Source of the DNA: Salminus brasiliensis | Taxonomy: Eukaryota; Chordata; Actinopteri; Characiformes; Bryconidae | Length of the DNA: 64,000 nucleotides | Direction: 5' to 3' | NCBI RefSeq assembly: GCF_030463535.1 | Contig: NC_132880.1 | Location: 26,750,987 to 26,814,986 of the forward strand | In this document: one piece after another, positions 25,216-56,299 of the stretch | Numbering within the stretch: the stretch's first letter is position 1 | How the letters are laid out: each line of letters opens with the position of its first letter | Position numbers and translations under genes: made by a program | The notes under the pieces: model-generated | What the model was told of the DNA's origin: nothing | Databases searched by the model: none | The model's input: only the letters and a program-made list of their open reading frames with translations

Positions 25216-25450
25216 ATTAATATCACTGACATCTGGAGAAATACCTGTATTTTTTAATATCACAATATATATCGCAGAACAACAAAATATTGATATGTCA
25301 GTTTTGTCTAAGAACATCTATAATTTTTATTTCTCTTTCAGATCTGGACAGAGCACTCCAGAACTCATTCAAGGAGCAATGATGTGGCCTACTCTGTGAT
25401 CACTTACGTTTGAGGGAAAAAAGCAGGGAGGGAGAGAAGATCGAGGCAGC

Positions 25451-42674
<17,224 letters not shown>

Positions 42675-43928
42675 AGCCGTTCGTCCACCAGGGAGAGCTA
42701 CAACGCCAAGCCCCTCTTGCAGACCTCTGAGTGACCATTAGGGAGGAAGAAGACTGCTGATTTCCTACGACCTACAGGGGGAACCAGAGGTCCCGTCACA
42801 GCTTTCCAAACCCCACGGAATCCCCACCTTTAGGCCTCGACCCTCGATGTGTCATTTCCTGAACACCAGCTGTGTTTCCAGCAGGAGACGTCATTTCAGA
42901 GAAATGGGACAGGGCCATATGACATAGTTCACGGCAACCTCAAACTAATATGCAAGTTTATTCACGGACTGCTACCTCCGAGAAGCTAAAGGATGACGCT
43001 TCAACTTGAAGTGCTTGAACAGCTTGAAGTCAGGATGGAAGACTTTTAGGGACAAACCTATTCTCATGCCACTCCTACAGAACCTTTACACTCCAGAAAA
43101 CCTGGAATTCTGTGGGATTGGAAACAAACAACCTGGAAGTATTTCAGTTCTGTTTCAGACATCTCACGTTGATTTGAGAAAGATCTTCGAGAGCTGTTGA
43201 GGAATGGGGAGGCTCCCAGGCTGCGGGCCTTGACTGGTGTAAAGAACTGCCCATACATTCTTGACCTTTGAACTCTATACAGTGATATCACATGTTCTTC
43301 ACCCCAGGAGACTGTCTTTAGTGCCCCACCTAAAGCCTTCGGCTTGTTTCACACACACATACATACAAACATACACACGCACATCTGGTGGGGAGGGCCT
43401 CAGCCAAAGGCAGGTTTTTGTGGAATTTGGCTCAAAGCCACGTTGTAGCTGAAAGAACGTGCAGAGGAGGAACACCCTGTGTGCGTATGGTTTTGGAAAG
43501 CCCTGTGTGCTTACTGAGTCTTTTAAGGTGGTCATGGAGGGGTATGTTTAAAAGGACTAAGATTTTGTTTGTTGAAATTGATCCTGGGGCCACTAAGACC
43601 ACCACCTAAGATTCAGCTTTAACCTCAACTTCCTTAGAGCTTCAGTCACTTTGATCCCTCTCTAACTAACTCCTGCAGGGTGGATCTTAAAAAGAGACCT
43701 TCATGTCGTAGATCATAACTTTTCATTTCAGTCAGAACTACTATTGGACCGGGTTTTTAAATGGGGGTGGGGGTTATACAATTGTTGCTAGAGTTTATTT
43801 TAGTGCCGTCCAAATCCACAATGTCAGTATTTCAGGTTATCAAGGTCATTAAGATGGTGGATCTTCTGTAATATAAAATGAACTGTAGGAATAACTGTAG
43901 GTTGTATCTATCATGTGCAGACTGACAT

Positions 43929-44045
43929 ACACTATATGTCCAAATGTTTGTGGACACCCCTTCTAATGAATGCATTCAGCTGCTTTAAGTTGCACCCATT
44001 GCTGAATGAAGTAGTAGAGCAGAGCTGAACACAGCATGACTCTTT
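43929..44045. mobile_element. Short Tc1-derived MITE remnant
   Basis: Acactatatgtccaaatgtt followed by tgtggacacccc is the family terminus. Only about 115 bp remains. Confidence 0.6.
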
Positions 44046-44814
44046 TTTTTGTTTATGCTAAATCATTTTTACCTATGAAAACTGCACATCAGCTTTAGAT
44101 GAACATGTAAACTCTCTTTCCCCTAGTGCTTGTAAACAATTCAGGTGAAAGTGATGTGAGTGCTAATGCCATTACTTACCCCATAGATGGGGCTCAATGT
44201 TAAAGATAGAGGGGCTTGCTGTAAAAATGGCTAAAAAACAAACAAACAAAAAGCCTGTTAAAGCTATGCAAGTAAATTCCATAAAATTCTATGAAACATG
44301 CTTTCAATCCTAAATGCCTAAAAATAATTAGCATGCACATATAATCAGGAGGCAAATTTAATAATAAATGATATACAATTAAATATACTTTGTTTAACAG
44401 ATGGACATTCTGATGGATATATAGTATGTTTGTCATGAATTTGTATGGACTTTTTCCATTGTTAGCAACACTGCATTACAACTAACCCCGCTGTGTGGGG
44501 GCTGTACTGTGGCCTGGCTTGCTCTCACTGTGAGTTGCTTTGAAAGGGTGCTCTACTTCAGCGTCCAAGAAGGACATTTAAATAATGTAGGTGTGAATTC
44601 TGTGACTTCTACACACAAGTTAATCAAAATCTCCTGACATGAAAAAAATGATGTTGGAACGATGTTGTTATGAAAACATGATGAAAACAAGATGACCCCG
44701 CTCCGCCCTACAGGTCTACCTCAAGTGTATGACGGCAAACATTAAATCCTGTAATACGACAGAATGAAAAAAACAGTTCCTGCAGTGTGATTGCAGCTCA
44801 GCAGTGTTGCTGTG

Positions 44815-45000
44815 ATATAGGTGTTGGTTGCTAAGGCATTGCTCGGTGGTTGCTTAGGTGTTGCTATGGTAGAGCTATTGGTTGCTAAGCTGTTGCTAAG
44901 GTGTTGCTATGGTATAGCTACTGGTTGCTTAGGTGTTGCTATGGTATAGGTGTTGATTTCTAAGTCATCGCTAGGTGGTTGCTATTGTATAGGTGTGTGG
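44815..45000. repeat. Minisatellite of 'ggttgctaaggtgttgctat' phrases
   Basis: Variants of ggttgctaaggtgttgctat and ggtatagctactggttgct recur several times with irregular spacing. Confidence 0.75.
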
Positions 45001-45038
45001 TAAGATGTAGGGTGACAAAACCTTTGCCCAAATGAAAT

Positions 45039-45500
45039 TTGGTCCAAAAGCTCATCCAGTACATGTCTAATGGAGCCCTGTCCCCAAACTTTTGCCCAAG
45101 AGCTGTATCTTTCGGTCATTGGAGCCGTATCCACAAACTTTTGGCCAAAATGTTGGGTGCCAGAGCTGTTGCCCCAAAGCTCATCCAGTATTTTTGGCTA
45201 ATAGAGCTCTGTCCACAAACTTTTGCGCTAAAGCTCATCCAATACATCTGGCTAATAGAGCCGTATCCACAAACCTTTGGCCAAAATGTTGGGTGCCAGA
45301 GCTGTTGCCCCAAAGCTTATCCAGTATTTTTGGCTAATAGAGCTCTGTCCACAAACTTTTGCGCTAAAGCTCATCCAATACATCTGGCTAATAGAGCCAT
45401 GTCCACAAACGTTTGACCAAAATGTGGGCTGCCAAAACTGCCAAAAGCTCATCCAGTGTGCTTGGCCAATAGAGCCGCGTCCACAAACCTTTACACATTG
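45039..45500. repeat. Compound minisatellite, 136-bp period of 57 + 79 bp sub-units
   Basis: The phrase ttgccccaaagctcatccag recurs 136 bp apart (45170, 45306). Within each period two related sub-units alternate, both built on aaagctcatccaatacatct, ggctaatagagc and tccacaaac; one carries an extra aaaatgttgggtgccagag. Open frames of up to 125 codons cross it on both strands, but they are products of a stop-poor repeat, not genes. Confidence 0.85.
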
Positions 45501-46774
45501 CGTTCACGAAAGGCAGTGAGGTAGTTTGCTGAGATTAAACAGTTCCATAGCACATTCATAAGTAGTTCATAAACATAATTCATAAACACAACATCTCCTC
45601 TAGGACTCAGTCATACCATTATACCATGATTAACATTGCAGCCATCCTGTGGCAAGATTACTCCACAGAATGGTGCCTGTAAACAGAATCTCTTTCAAAT
45701 AGCGCTGAAGATCTAAAGCTGATTAATCAGCATTTACAGCGCTGTAATAGCACAAGTAACACATCGCCACTTCACTTCATGTGCCTGAAAGTTCTCACGA
45801 GGGATCAGGAGCAGCGTAGTGAAATGTGCATTACTGACCTTTTCCATTGCAGAATCAATATTGACAGTCAGCTGCATACATTTATCACAGCGCTGATTAT
45901 GACAACCTTTCACAGCTGTTATAGCAACAGCCCTAGAACAGTGTTAGTGTCCGGTGATAACCTGTAACTGGAAGGTCAAACGAGCCACTCTGAGCGACAT
46001 GGAAGGCGCAAAATATGCACAGACTGCTCAGATATATATGTAGATATGCATGTATGTGTTTACTGTTTTGGAGGATATATACAAAAAACAACTGCAAGAC
46101 ACCATACCGCACATGAAGTGTTGAAGTGGGTTGTTTAAATAGCATGGAGGGCTTGTGGGACAGTGTTGGGGAAAATGTGTGGAGATGAAAAGTCCAACCA
46201 CTGCAGCAGGTTGGTAAGTTCGGAACCCATGTGAAACAGTTAACTGAGATCTTTTAAAGAAAATGGTGCGAATTTTTGACAAAGAGATATGGTGCAGTCA
46301 GCAAGGCCACCTACAAATCACTGACCGACACTGTTTTTTGCTTTTGTTGTTGTTTGTTTGTTTATTTGTTTTGTTTTGGGCAAGTGAAGCACTTCATAAC
46401 CCTGACTGGCTGAAGATTCTTCACAAGGGGGCGCTAAGATCATACTCAAACATGCTTTGGTGCTTTGCATCAGTGACACTGTGCAGTGAGTTTGTGACTT
46501 TGTTTCATTAGATTCTGATTCTTGGGTCTATATCAGATATCAGCAGCTGAGCAGTTCTTTCGTACTGCCAGTGTATTACAATCTAGGTCATACTCTCTTC
46601 CAATAAAAGAAGTGGTTCTACAGAGAACCTTAACAACTCAAATAACCATTTAAATGCATTGAAAATAATTTGAAAAGAAAATCTTCATTAATGAATATTG
46701 TTATTTTGATTAATGGTTCTTCGTATGCAAAGAAAGCCTCCTGTATGTGGTTCCTATTTGGTATGACTCATAGA

Positions 46775-47070
46775 AGTCTCTTCTCGGGGTTCCGAGTGGC
46801 TATGTTGCTTTGCCATCAGCGACAGGAATCTGAGAGAGCACATTTTTTCCTTACTCCTAAGGCGTCTGTTAGCTGGTGCAGAGGATTTGGGGGACCCGGT
46901 GCTTTTCTCAGAGCGTGTCAGCTGCCTGGTAATGCAGCCACATTGGTGGCAGTTCGCAAAGAGATGGTAGCTGGCTGCACATGTATCGGAGGAGGGGTGT
47001 ATTCACTTACCCTCCTAGTGTCCTAGCTACGAACGGGTGGATAAACTGGAAGTACCCAATTAGAAAAGAA
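46775..47070 (+). mobile_element. tRNA-derived SINE copy
   Basis: Gggttccgagtggctatgtt, ggcgtctgttagctggtgca and cattggtggcagttc match the body of 36130. It ends with acgggtggataaactggaag, cccaattag and an A-rich tail. Confidence 0.6.
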
Positions 47071-48641
47071 AAAGTCTAAAAACTACAATACTATATTGTC
47101 GCTGTCTCGCAAAAACCTTGTATATCCAAAATGGCAACTTCACAGGAGAACTTTTCAATTAATTTTCAATGGAAGTCAATGTAAACAACATCTCCTAGCC
47201 ATTTTGGAGAGTTTCTATTGGTCCCTTTATCATGAAATTCTTACACAATGTAAAGAACAGCTGCCTCAATCACACTGCATATAAAAATGAGATCTACGGT
47301 TTTTGTATGACAGCGGCAATATAGAGCCCTCTTTGCTAAGAGTGTATGCTTGACAACACCTGTCTCCTGTAGCTTAAATCATTATTTCATCAAAAAAGTC
47401 TTCCATTTTTACATTCAGCACCATCGATACTGAACTATAGAATGTTATTTTTGTACAGTTATTTAGCATATTATTTTCCTATTCCATATATTTTTCAGGA
47501 CGTATAACATTTATCACTGTAATTGCATGTTATAGGTTTGAGTGCAGTCTGAGCAGTGCTGTATCGCAACTGAAAATAGACACACTTTTATTGTGCAAAT
47601 TAATTATGTTGTCAGCATTTGAATTTATTATGTTTTTTATGGTTCATAACTCATACTGACTGACTTGAACTAGAATCTGAAGCAATTCTGACTCTGTAAG
47701 GATTCAGAGAGGAGTCCCGCTACATTTCTTTGCAGTATTGAGCTGTGTTACTTGAGTGTTGCATGATTTGCTGTATATTTTGGTTTGATCGTGTGTATCC
47801 TCTCTATCTTATCCTTCTGAGGACACAGTTAAATGCATGTATATTATTTTTTTCTGCTGTAAAACGTTAATGTCAAGATTTATGTGGGATTAAAGTGATT
47901 GACGCTGTGCGATATTAATAAAATCAGATTGGTCTTACAGTCAAATGCAGGCTCATGAACCGATCAGTTCCTCCCTTCAATGCACAGCACACCACCTCCC
48001 TGAAAACACACACTCACACGTCACACATTAAAATCCACAGTGCTGAGCTAACACTAACACACTAACGGTCATGTCCAGCTGGATGTAAACGAACACTGTA
48101 AGAGTGATTTGATCACTGTTTGTGTTTATTTACTGGGTATCTTCAGTGATACTGGAAGGACGGAACCCAAACCTTAACTACTATTTAAGTTGGACTAATT
48201 TTTTATACTCTGAAAATAAAAATTATGCATCAAAATGTCACTGTGGTGGGACCTAGCTTATACTGGGATGGTCCAATTTGAGCTGCATCTTTAATATTTT
48301 TGCAGTTGCTTGTTTTACAAAATCTCAACTTCAGGCTTTTTTTTTGTTTGTTTTATGCTTTTTATGGTTCACTTTCCTGTAGTCTTTTACTGCACACATT
48401 TAGACCATGTTGTGGCTTTCACATTGTTTGTACCTGTACCTTTACAGCAGTTTTTTTTACTGACAGCCTGTAGCTCTCACGTATTACCATTTTATTATTT
48501 TAGACTAAAAAAAATATTTTTTTGTTATTAAAAATCAGTTGAGTTTATGCATTTTGGACCAGTAATACCACTGATTAATCACTAAATCACACCAACCAAA
48601 TAAACTTTTAGATTATTTTGGGTCATTTTCTATTGTGTATG

Positions 48642-48646
<5 letters not shown>

Positions 48647-48703
<57 letters not shown>

Positions 48704-48972
48704 AAGAAAGAGAGAGAGTCCAAGAAGAAGAGAGAGAGAGAGATTACATATATACTTATGTATATTAAATATATATACTTACCTTTTTGCACTTCTGACA
48801 ATGTAGCAATTTCTACAATTCATAATGCATTCAATATTATTCTATATCCACATTCTTACAGAAAAACAAACAAACAAACAAACAAATAAAGAGTGGTTGA
48901 AAATGAAGTTCCCAACCCCTGCCCACTCCGGGCATGTTTGCTCACTGTCACTGTGTGTGTTTGATCACTAGT

Positions 48973-49021
<49 letters not shown>
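48647..49021. repeat. (TA)n and (GT)n microsatellites
   Basis: A TA run lies at 48647-48700 with short GA runs just after it, a (CAAA)n at about 48863-48886 and a GT run at 48977-49021. Confidence 0.95.
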
Positions 49022-49023
<2 letters not shown>

Positions 49024-49744
49024 TCTGTGTTCACTGTACGGATTAAAGGTGTTAAAGGCGGAGGCCAACAGTAATCTTGATTTGTCTTGTCCTAAAATGT
49101 GATATTTTGATTCATTTGACTTTGACTAATTTGACTCTAACAATTTCTACAATTCACTATTAATTATATTTTGTATATATAATCCACATTGATGAATGGT
49201 TGAAATGTGGTTCCTAACCCGTGCCCTGTACATGTTGGTGTTTCCCATGCTCCAGTCCAACTCATCCACTCCTTGACAAGCCATTAATAAGTTCGGGTGG
49301 GTGTTATAAGGGAGGGTGTTAGATCAGCAAATGTGAAGGTCCAGAGTTGTGAACCTTTTGCACTTTAATTCATTCATGTTTCGTTTATTACAGCCTTATA
49401 AAAGTGTCATATCTAAAGCTGAACTTCACAATATCCCGATCTAGAGCTCGAGACCCTAGCTAATGTGCTAGCCCCAAGCTAAAAACACTAGCCTCGAGTT
49501 ACATACTAATCACGGCTCGGTGATACAGTATACAGTTCAAAGCGATGTGATACACTGTGCTGTATTGTTACACTCCTACTTTCAGCTCTTAAGCCGAAAA
49601 TGCTGGATAAAGTTACTAAGTGTGGCTTTAGGCTACTCAACCCACCTCTGCTTGTGAGAACACTGAGTACAAGGACTTCAGTAAACACACACACACACAC
49701 ACATGCAACCACCCTTCTTAAATTTCCATGCTCTTTAGCAGGGC

Positions 49745-50052
49745 TCACCTTCAGCGTGACGCCAGCAGTGTGGGCGTGGCCGTGCCGTGCCGTTTACAGC
49801 ATCTCGGAGCGCGAGGAGGACGATACACACACAGTCCACCTGTTCACGCGGAGGTTTAAGCGAGACCGTTTAGCGAGCTCCCAAACTCTCCATAACTCCT
49901 GTTTTCCGCTGCTGGGTTGAAGTGTGAGGACCATTTTGGGAGTTTTCAGAGAGGAACTTCTTGGACTAGCGGTGTTTGCGGTCTTGGCTTGGTCAGACCG
50001 GCGAGTCTTCAGAGAAGCCGTGAGACGCGGAGCGCCACAGCAACGCCAACAG
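49745..50052 (+). promoter_or_regulatory. arhgef2: arhgef2 promoter region and noncoding exon 1
   Basis: A CpG-rich stretch (gcgtgacgccagcagtgtgg, gagcgcgaggaggacgatac, gagacgcggagcgccacagc) stands out from A/T-rich DNA and ends at a good donor, caacag|gtatct, with the exon end at 50052. The next acceptor in a coherent transcript is at 56227, so this is very probably the 5'UTR exon. The start is unknown, somewhere near 49770-49860. There is no TATA box, as expected for a CpG promoter. Confidence 0.6.
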
Positions 50053-50495
50053 GTATCTAGCTATAGCTAGCTCGCTAACGTTACACAGACTTTTGCTCGT
50101 ACTCTCGTAATTCTGATTTAAAAATGTAAATATGAGGTAATGCTTTTAAATTATATTACAATAATGAGTATTTGTGGTGTTTTCCTGGGTAGAGAAGAGA
50201 TGTTCAGGTGAAGTGGAGTGTCAGCAAGTTAAAATCCCATCAAAACAGACCAGACTCAAAAAGTTCCGCTTGCTGTTTGTCATCGACACTTGGTGCTAGA
50301 TAGATAGATAGCTAGTCTAAATATGAAGTCCAGAAGAATTTGATGCTTTTGAATGTTTTTCCCCTCAAAAACATTTAATTTAGAGATGAACTTTAGACTG
50401 TAGGCTGAATAGTTCCTCCGTAAAACATGAGTTCAGGTAACGGTCACTGCCTAACCCGAGTCCTTCATTGTTCTGTAGCCGGCTGTGCAGTGCTG

Positions 50496-50541
<46 letters not shown>
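50496..50541. repeat. (GT)n microsatellite in arhgef2 intron 1
   Basis: Forty-six bases of GT, with smaller GA runs at about 50860-50897. Confidence 0.95.
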
Positions 50542-50545
<4 letters not shown>

Positions 50546-51654
50546 GAAGGGGTGCGACCGAGAACTCCCCTCTGATGTTGAGTTAAGTTGTTGTGCTGTG
50601 CTTTGTGTCTCTGTGTATGTGGACTGAAAGGACAGGCAATTAGAGCAGACTACGAATGGGAAATGCTAGCTAGGTTTTGAACAACAGCCTCGAGAGAGTG
50701 AGAACATGTGTAATTGAGTGTGAGGGAGAGGAAACGGGAGGTATATTGTGTCAGTGTTTGTGCCAGTCCGCTCCCTGAAGCCCCTGCTACCTGAGACCTT
50801 TGTGACAGTCTGGTGGATTTCACGCCTGAGGAGTGCTCTTTAAAAACATGACCTCATGGGGAGAGAGGGAGAAAGAGGGAGAGAGAGAGAGAGAGAGGGG
50901 ATAGAACCAGATGAGGCAGAGGTTAAAGGTTACAGCTCAACAGAGAGGATGAAACATTGTTGTCCACCAAGTAAAATCACCCCAGTAGGAGCAGGTCTGT
51001 GTTGCAGGGCTCTCTGGACGGAGGAGTGGTGTGCAGAATAGAACAGAGAGGGTACGGAAACTGGACGGAAGTTAGTCTTATGTGGGAAAATCTTTAAAAG
51101 CAGTCGGTCACTGTGTGTTTGTGTGTGTGTGTGTGAGTTTATGTGCACATATGGTGTGGGATTTTTACATGTTTACAGCAGTGCTGTGATGAAGTGAGCC
51201 ATAAAGGGCAATGGCGGTGAAGTACGGAGGAAAGGCTGATAGCCTGTAAGAGCACAGCCACTTGGGAGGTTTATTAGGCCGTGGGAGGGAAGATTTAGAG
51301 CAGCAGCGCTGGAGTGTGAAAGACATGGAAATTACGCCACAGATTGTAACACAAGTTGTTGACCAATTCAAGTACAGGAGACCACATCAGGCCGAGTTAC
51401 CCAAAAGATAGATTATCTTGGACCTCTTTGTTGATATATGGTCAAATGCAAAAGGCTTAGCAAGCCTATTCAAGTGTCATGTTTTGCTGGTTTTCTAAGG
51501 GGAAACTTAGTTAACAAATCATCTACAGAGAAAACACTTCACTAATTGTGTATATTTACTGAATTAAACAGAAAGCAGCACAAACCGTGCCATAACTTTT
51601 GTCCGTGCCACATTTTTTTCCAGTATGTTCAATTTAGTTCAAGTTAGTTAAATT

Positions 51655-52378
51655 CAATACTCCTGTCAAGTGATAGGGTATATCAGGCAGCAAGTAAACA
51701 GTCAGTTCTAGAAGTTGTGTTGAAATCAGGACAAGTGGACAAGTGTGAGGATCTAATACCGCGTTTAGTCTGAACTGGGATGTTGGATTATCCGAGTTCC
51801 AAGTAGGTAGTATAGTCAACTGGAACCCCTCCACTAGCAGGATTTCCTACTTGGAAAGTCGGGAGAGCCTCGCCAACCCAGAGCTCAAGCCGCACCATTC
51901 TTCAGCAGTACTAAAAGCTGTAGTATTATACAGTTTATCAACTAGTATCAGTGCTAACCTGAGACATTAAAAGTGGGACAGCCTGAGCCATTTGGACGAG
52001 GGTCAAATTGTGATGGCTAGACGACTGGATCTGAGCATCTCTTATGGGGTGTCCCAGTATGCAGTGGTCAGTACGTACCAGAAGTGAAGGAAGAACAAAC
52101 AGCGACAGGTTGTAACAAGGCCAGTCTGTCTGCTCTGATCCTTCAAAAGAGCTGCTTTAGCACAAATTGCTAAAAAAGTTAACATTGGCTATGTCTTGCG
52201 GAGACATGTGTGTGAGCATCATGTCAGAGCTGTGTTGGCATCCTGAGGGCAACCTACACAATACTACCTAGCAAACATATAGTTGTTGAGTCAGTTGTGA
52301 AATGACGTCCACGTACATGATTTCAACGGCCGTTATCAACTGGGTAGACAGATGGTTTTAATGTCATGGCTGATGCCC
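51655..52378 (+). mobile_element. Decayed Tc1 copy, interrupted, in arhgef2 intron 1
   Basis: The 5' part (agggtatatcaggcagcaag, taaacagtcagttctagaag) and the later part (gggtcaaattgtgatggcta, gacgactggatctgagcatc, ggttttaatgtcatggctga) belong to the family of 19015. About 200 bp of unrelated sequence with a self-complementary look (tccgagttccaagtaggtag ... ctacttggaaagtcgg) sits between them and may be a second insertion. Confidence 0.65.
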
Positions 52379-52379
52379 A

Positions 52380-55300
52380 AACGTATAATTTATCAACTCC
52401 CTCCTAAACCCAAAAAAAGGAAGGAGAGTACTATTTTGGGGTTGTTATGCACCCATAAATTACTGCACTGAGTATAGTTATTACTGCTGGCTTCCCTGAA
52501 TTCTTTAGATCTCTCCTGGAGACCTCCACACGGATTCAACAATTCACACCTGATCCAGCAATAAAGAGCTTGATAATCAGTTGATGATGGTTCTTGGCCT
52601 GGGGTACGGCTGTTACTTGAAGACGTGAATTGATATAGCACCTTTAGACTGCTGAAAAGCACTGCTTTAAAGAACCGTTTTTTACATTAAAAAGAAGTTG
52701 CATGGCGGTGGGTCAAGAGAAGCAGGATTAGGGAACACTACTAAAGAACACTCTAACTTGGGGAGAACACCATCCCCACCACACCACTTTCCGTGAGTGC
52801 ACACTTGTCCCCTCCTCCGAGGTGAATAAGAAAAGGAAGAAGAAGAGAGGGACACAGAATAAGGGGGAGACACAAAAGAGAAAAGGGGGAGGGCATGTTT
52901 ACGGCCGTGGAGTGAGTGACAGCACAGGAGGTAGCCAGGGGGATGGACAGATTACTGGAAGGGTGAAAAAGACAAAGACAAGCACAGGTCAGACCGTCAG
53001 AAGGGACGGGAATTCATGCATTCTCTCTACCTCTCTGTCTTTCTCTGCTCTCATGTTTTCTGTCTCCTACCAAAACATAACTCGAACACGTTGAGCGAAT
53101 CACAGCAGACAGGTGAACTGAAATGGTCCTCATTGTTTTCTTACGAAGCGTTCTCAGGCTATATCCATTGTACAGCTGTTTGACACACACAGGACATTTG
53201 TAGTAGTGACGCATGACTGAGATTTGATGAACTCTTTCCGAGCAAATGGGCGCAGTTAAAAGTGTTGCATTGAGTCACTGAGTGTTTTCTTGGCTTTAGC
53301 TTTGCAGTTTAACTTAAAGCCTCCATTGGAAAGATCTTCAATCGCCTCTGTTTTTTAATGCTAATGTGGTTGCTAAGGAAACCAGTGTAGCTCCAGTAAT
53401 GAATCGAGCTCAATGTCCTTTATGATGCACCTGCAGTCTTCTTTGACCTGAAAGACACACAACACACACACGCACACACACCGTAGACAATCTACAGTGC
53501 ACTGTGACTCAGAGCAGGCATCATTTCTCCCATTGTCAGGAGTGTTTGCCGTTTGGGAGCGGGACAGTTCGTGAGCATTACATCAGAGTCATGATGCATG
53601 ACCAGTACATGAGCTTTATGATGAAGTGATTGAAAATGAGGGCAGGGGAAGCAGGAAGAGGGTGCCGAAACTGGCCAGGTTCGGGGCACAATGAAGAAAC
53701 AGGGAGATTGTGTTGAAGAAGCTGAAGAAGACACTGAGAGGAGCCTATTGAGAACTTTGTTTATGGATTTTTGCAGTTATCTTCTTCCTCTTCTGCTATT
53801 TAACATGGTCTATTATTACAGGTCTAAAACAGAAGGTTTTTATACTTTCATCTGCTCATGACAGTGATAAGATTGTGGCGGCACTGATTTCCCTGCATTG
53901 ATTTTGGCAAAGCTCATCTGCTTAGCCATTGCCTCAGTTGGAGTTTGGCCAGTAGTGGCAGAGGAGCTAGAAACACAAGTGGAAATCAGAGCAGCCTTGT
54001 TTTGAACCCAGCTTAGAACTTATAGTAGATTGGGAGGGGGGTGACAGTGAAAGAAAAAGGGCAAAAGAGCAAGGAAAAGGGAAAACTGAGCAAATGTTTT
54101 GGTCAGGAAGGAGGAGAGGGACTGGACTAGTAATGAAAGATAGGGCAGTGAAAGATAAGGGGAGGGAAAAGGGAAAACAGAGAGGGAGGGGAGGGAGGGA
54201 AGGATTCCAACTCAGGAACATGGAGAGGAATGGTTGTTTTAGTAAGGAAAAGCGCGCTGACCGCCTTCGCGGTGAGATAACGTGATTACATTAACATAAG
54301 CGCTGTTGCGAAAGTTTGCTCTGGTATTTCAGTGGTCAGACTAATATTATGACAGCGCTGCTGAGAAGATGTAAATCGTGATAATACTTTATTTGCAAAC
54401 AAGCCATTTCATGACCCAGTGTAGTAAATTGTTCTTTGAACGGCACAAAGTGTCAGAGCGAGACATCACAGCCTAACGGATGCCAGGCTGTATATTAACT
54501 GAAGTGATTGGTGATAACCTGCAGAATCTGTAACACTCCTTTCTGTCTTTGCGCTGCATGTGTCTATTGCTATGTGTGTGTGTGTGTGTGTAACGAGGTG
54601 TGGTAATAAACTTATCACTGTTCTGTTTACTGACCGTATGATTACATAGGGCAGTGTTTGGAGACAGGCTTGCACACGTGTCTTTGCACACATACATATT
54701 ACTGCTCCTCAGACGATGAGTGCAGGAATGTGTGGCATTGCTGTTGGCTGTAAAGAGGGGAAATTACATTGTGTCATATACAACACCTACTTTTATGTAC
54801 TTTGGAAGGAAGAATAAGGAAGGCAGACATGAACTTCAGACAGTTTCAGAATGACATTAAGCAATATATGACACACACAACACCCACAGAGATGAGAGTA
54901 AGAGAGAGAGAGAGTTGTTAAAAGCCCCCTATTGTGGAACATTACATTTGCAAAAACGATCTATTTTGAATTCACTGTTTTTCTAATCAACCAACTGGTG
55001 CATCTGGTATATGTCTGCCTTTTTTCCCTACCATAGTTTAGCCCCACCAACTCATATAGCAGGGGTATTTCAGGTCTTGGTCCTTTTTTACAAGGTAATC
55101 AATCAGAACAGAGCTCATATAAGATGTATCCGTCTTAACGGTTTTGTAACATCCAGTTTAATTCTAAGGATTAATTCTAAGGTGTACATGACATCACAGG
55201 TGGTGGGAGTCACTGCGGCCACGCCCACTGAATTGCAAAAACACAGACTGAGTGGCAGCGTTAGTGTTCAGTGTAAATGCAGCTGAAACACAAAAACAAG

Positions 55301-56227
55301 AAAGAGCTGTTGTGCGACTGACTGTACAAACAGATTCAGCAAGAGTTCAGAGTTCTGTTACAGAAGTGAATAGAAACGAATGAATTGCTGCAATTTGCAG
55401 AAACAACTGGAATCCAGGCACCGAAACATGTGGAAGCTCACTTTTTGAGGAACAGGAAAAAAACCAGCCTACCATAGTTGCGAATTTAGCAACATTCCAA
55501 GTTCGATTAAAAGGGAAAGCAAGCAAACCTGCTCTGCTAAATGAGCCTGAAAACAGTCGAAAACACTCCTAAGACCGTGTACTCAAGGGTTTTTATGATG
55601 TCAATGTAAATACAAAGTCGTTCAATGTTTACAACTACATCATGCAGAGACACATTTGCTTGTTAGGAAAATAATGGCCTCAGACTCACCAGTTTCAGGT
55701 TGACTCTTGTTTTAGTTTGACTAATACAATAATTATGAGGATTTAACCAAATTCCTGGCTGTGGCCTGGTTCTCCTAGAGCATCACAGCAGTAAGAGCTT
55801 TGTAGCGACGGTATAATTAGACGGCATTATGAGACTACCATGCTTTTTTGGAAGTCATAACAACTTTAAGGAACGGTAACAGTGGACAGACTGTCTAGTG
55901 GCTCTGATATATCTCCCATGATATACAATAAAGAATGCAAAGAGAGTGGTTAATACTAGTAAAGAAAGATAAGTTGGTTTATTACTGATAGGTTAAACAG
56001 CTGCTGTCCCTGCACTTATTTGCCTTTTGGAGGTTTGAGGAGGTTTATTGCAGCTTTTTCATTGCTTACCCACTGAAAGCAGTGATTGATTTTACATTCA
56101 TATGTAAGATTTTATGTGGTTTTAACTTGCCACCAACATAAAACTGCATTAAGGACATGCTGTTTTGTGGTTTTGAACATCCTGTTTCTTGGCACAAACA
56201 CAACACCCTACTTTTTTTAATCCCCAG
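52380..56227 (+). other. arhgef2 intron 1, remaining part
   Basis: Purine-rich patches (52820-52900, 54050-54200) and short GT/CA runs (53460-53480, 54574-54591) are visible. I see no exon, conserved block or clear transposon. Confidence 0.5.
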
Positions 56228-56299
56228 GGTGCAAGAAAGAGAGGAATTGTCATGATAGTGCAGGATCTCTGAAGAGAGCTGTGAAGACATCTGCTGAGA

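Larger units (their letters stand above)
42675..47940 (+). other. Downstream region of the DAPK2-like gene, poly(A) candidates
   Basis: The stop is at 42672-42674. AATAAA hexamers lie at 44363, 46602 and 47917. The last (47917-47922) sits at the end of a fairly unique stretch, but it would imply a 5.2-kb 3'UTR crossing several repeats. I cannot choose between them. Confidence 0.3.

Noticed and set aside
45039..45519. Overlapping 65-125-codon frames on both strands with repeated peptide phrases
   Set aside because: They are products of a stop-poor minisatellite. The 136-bp period is not a multiple of three, so phrases change frame from unit to unit.
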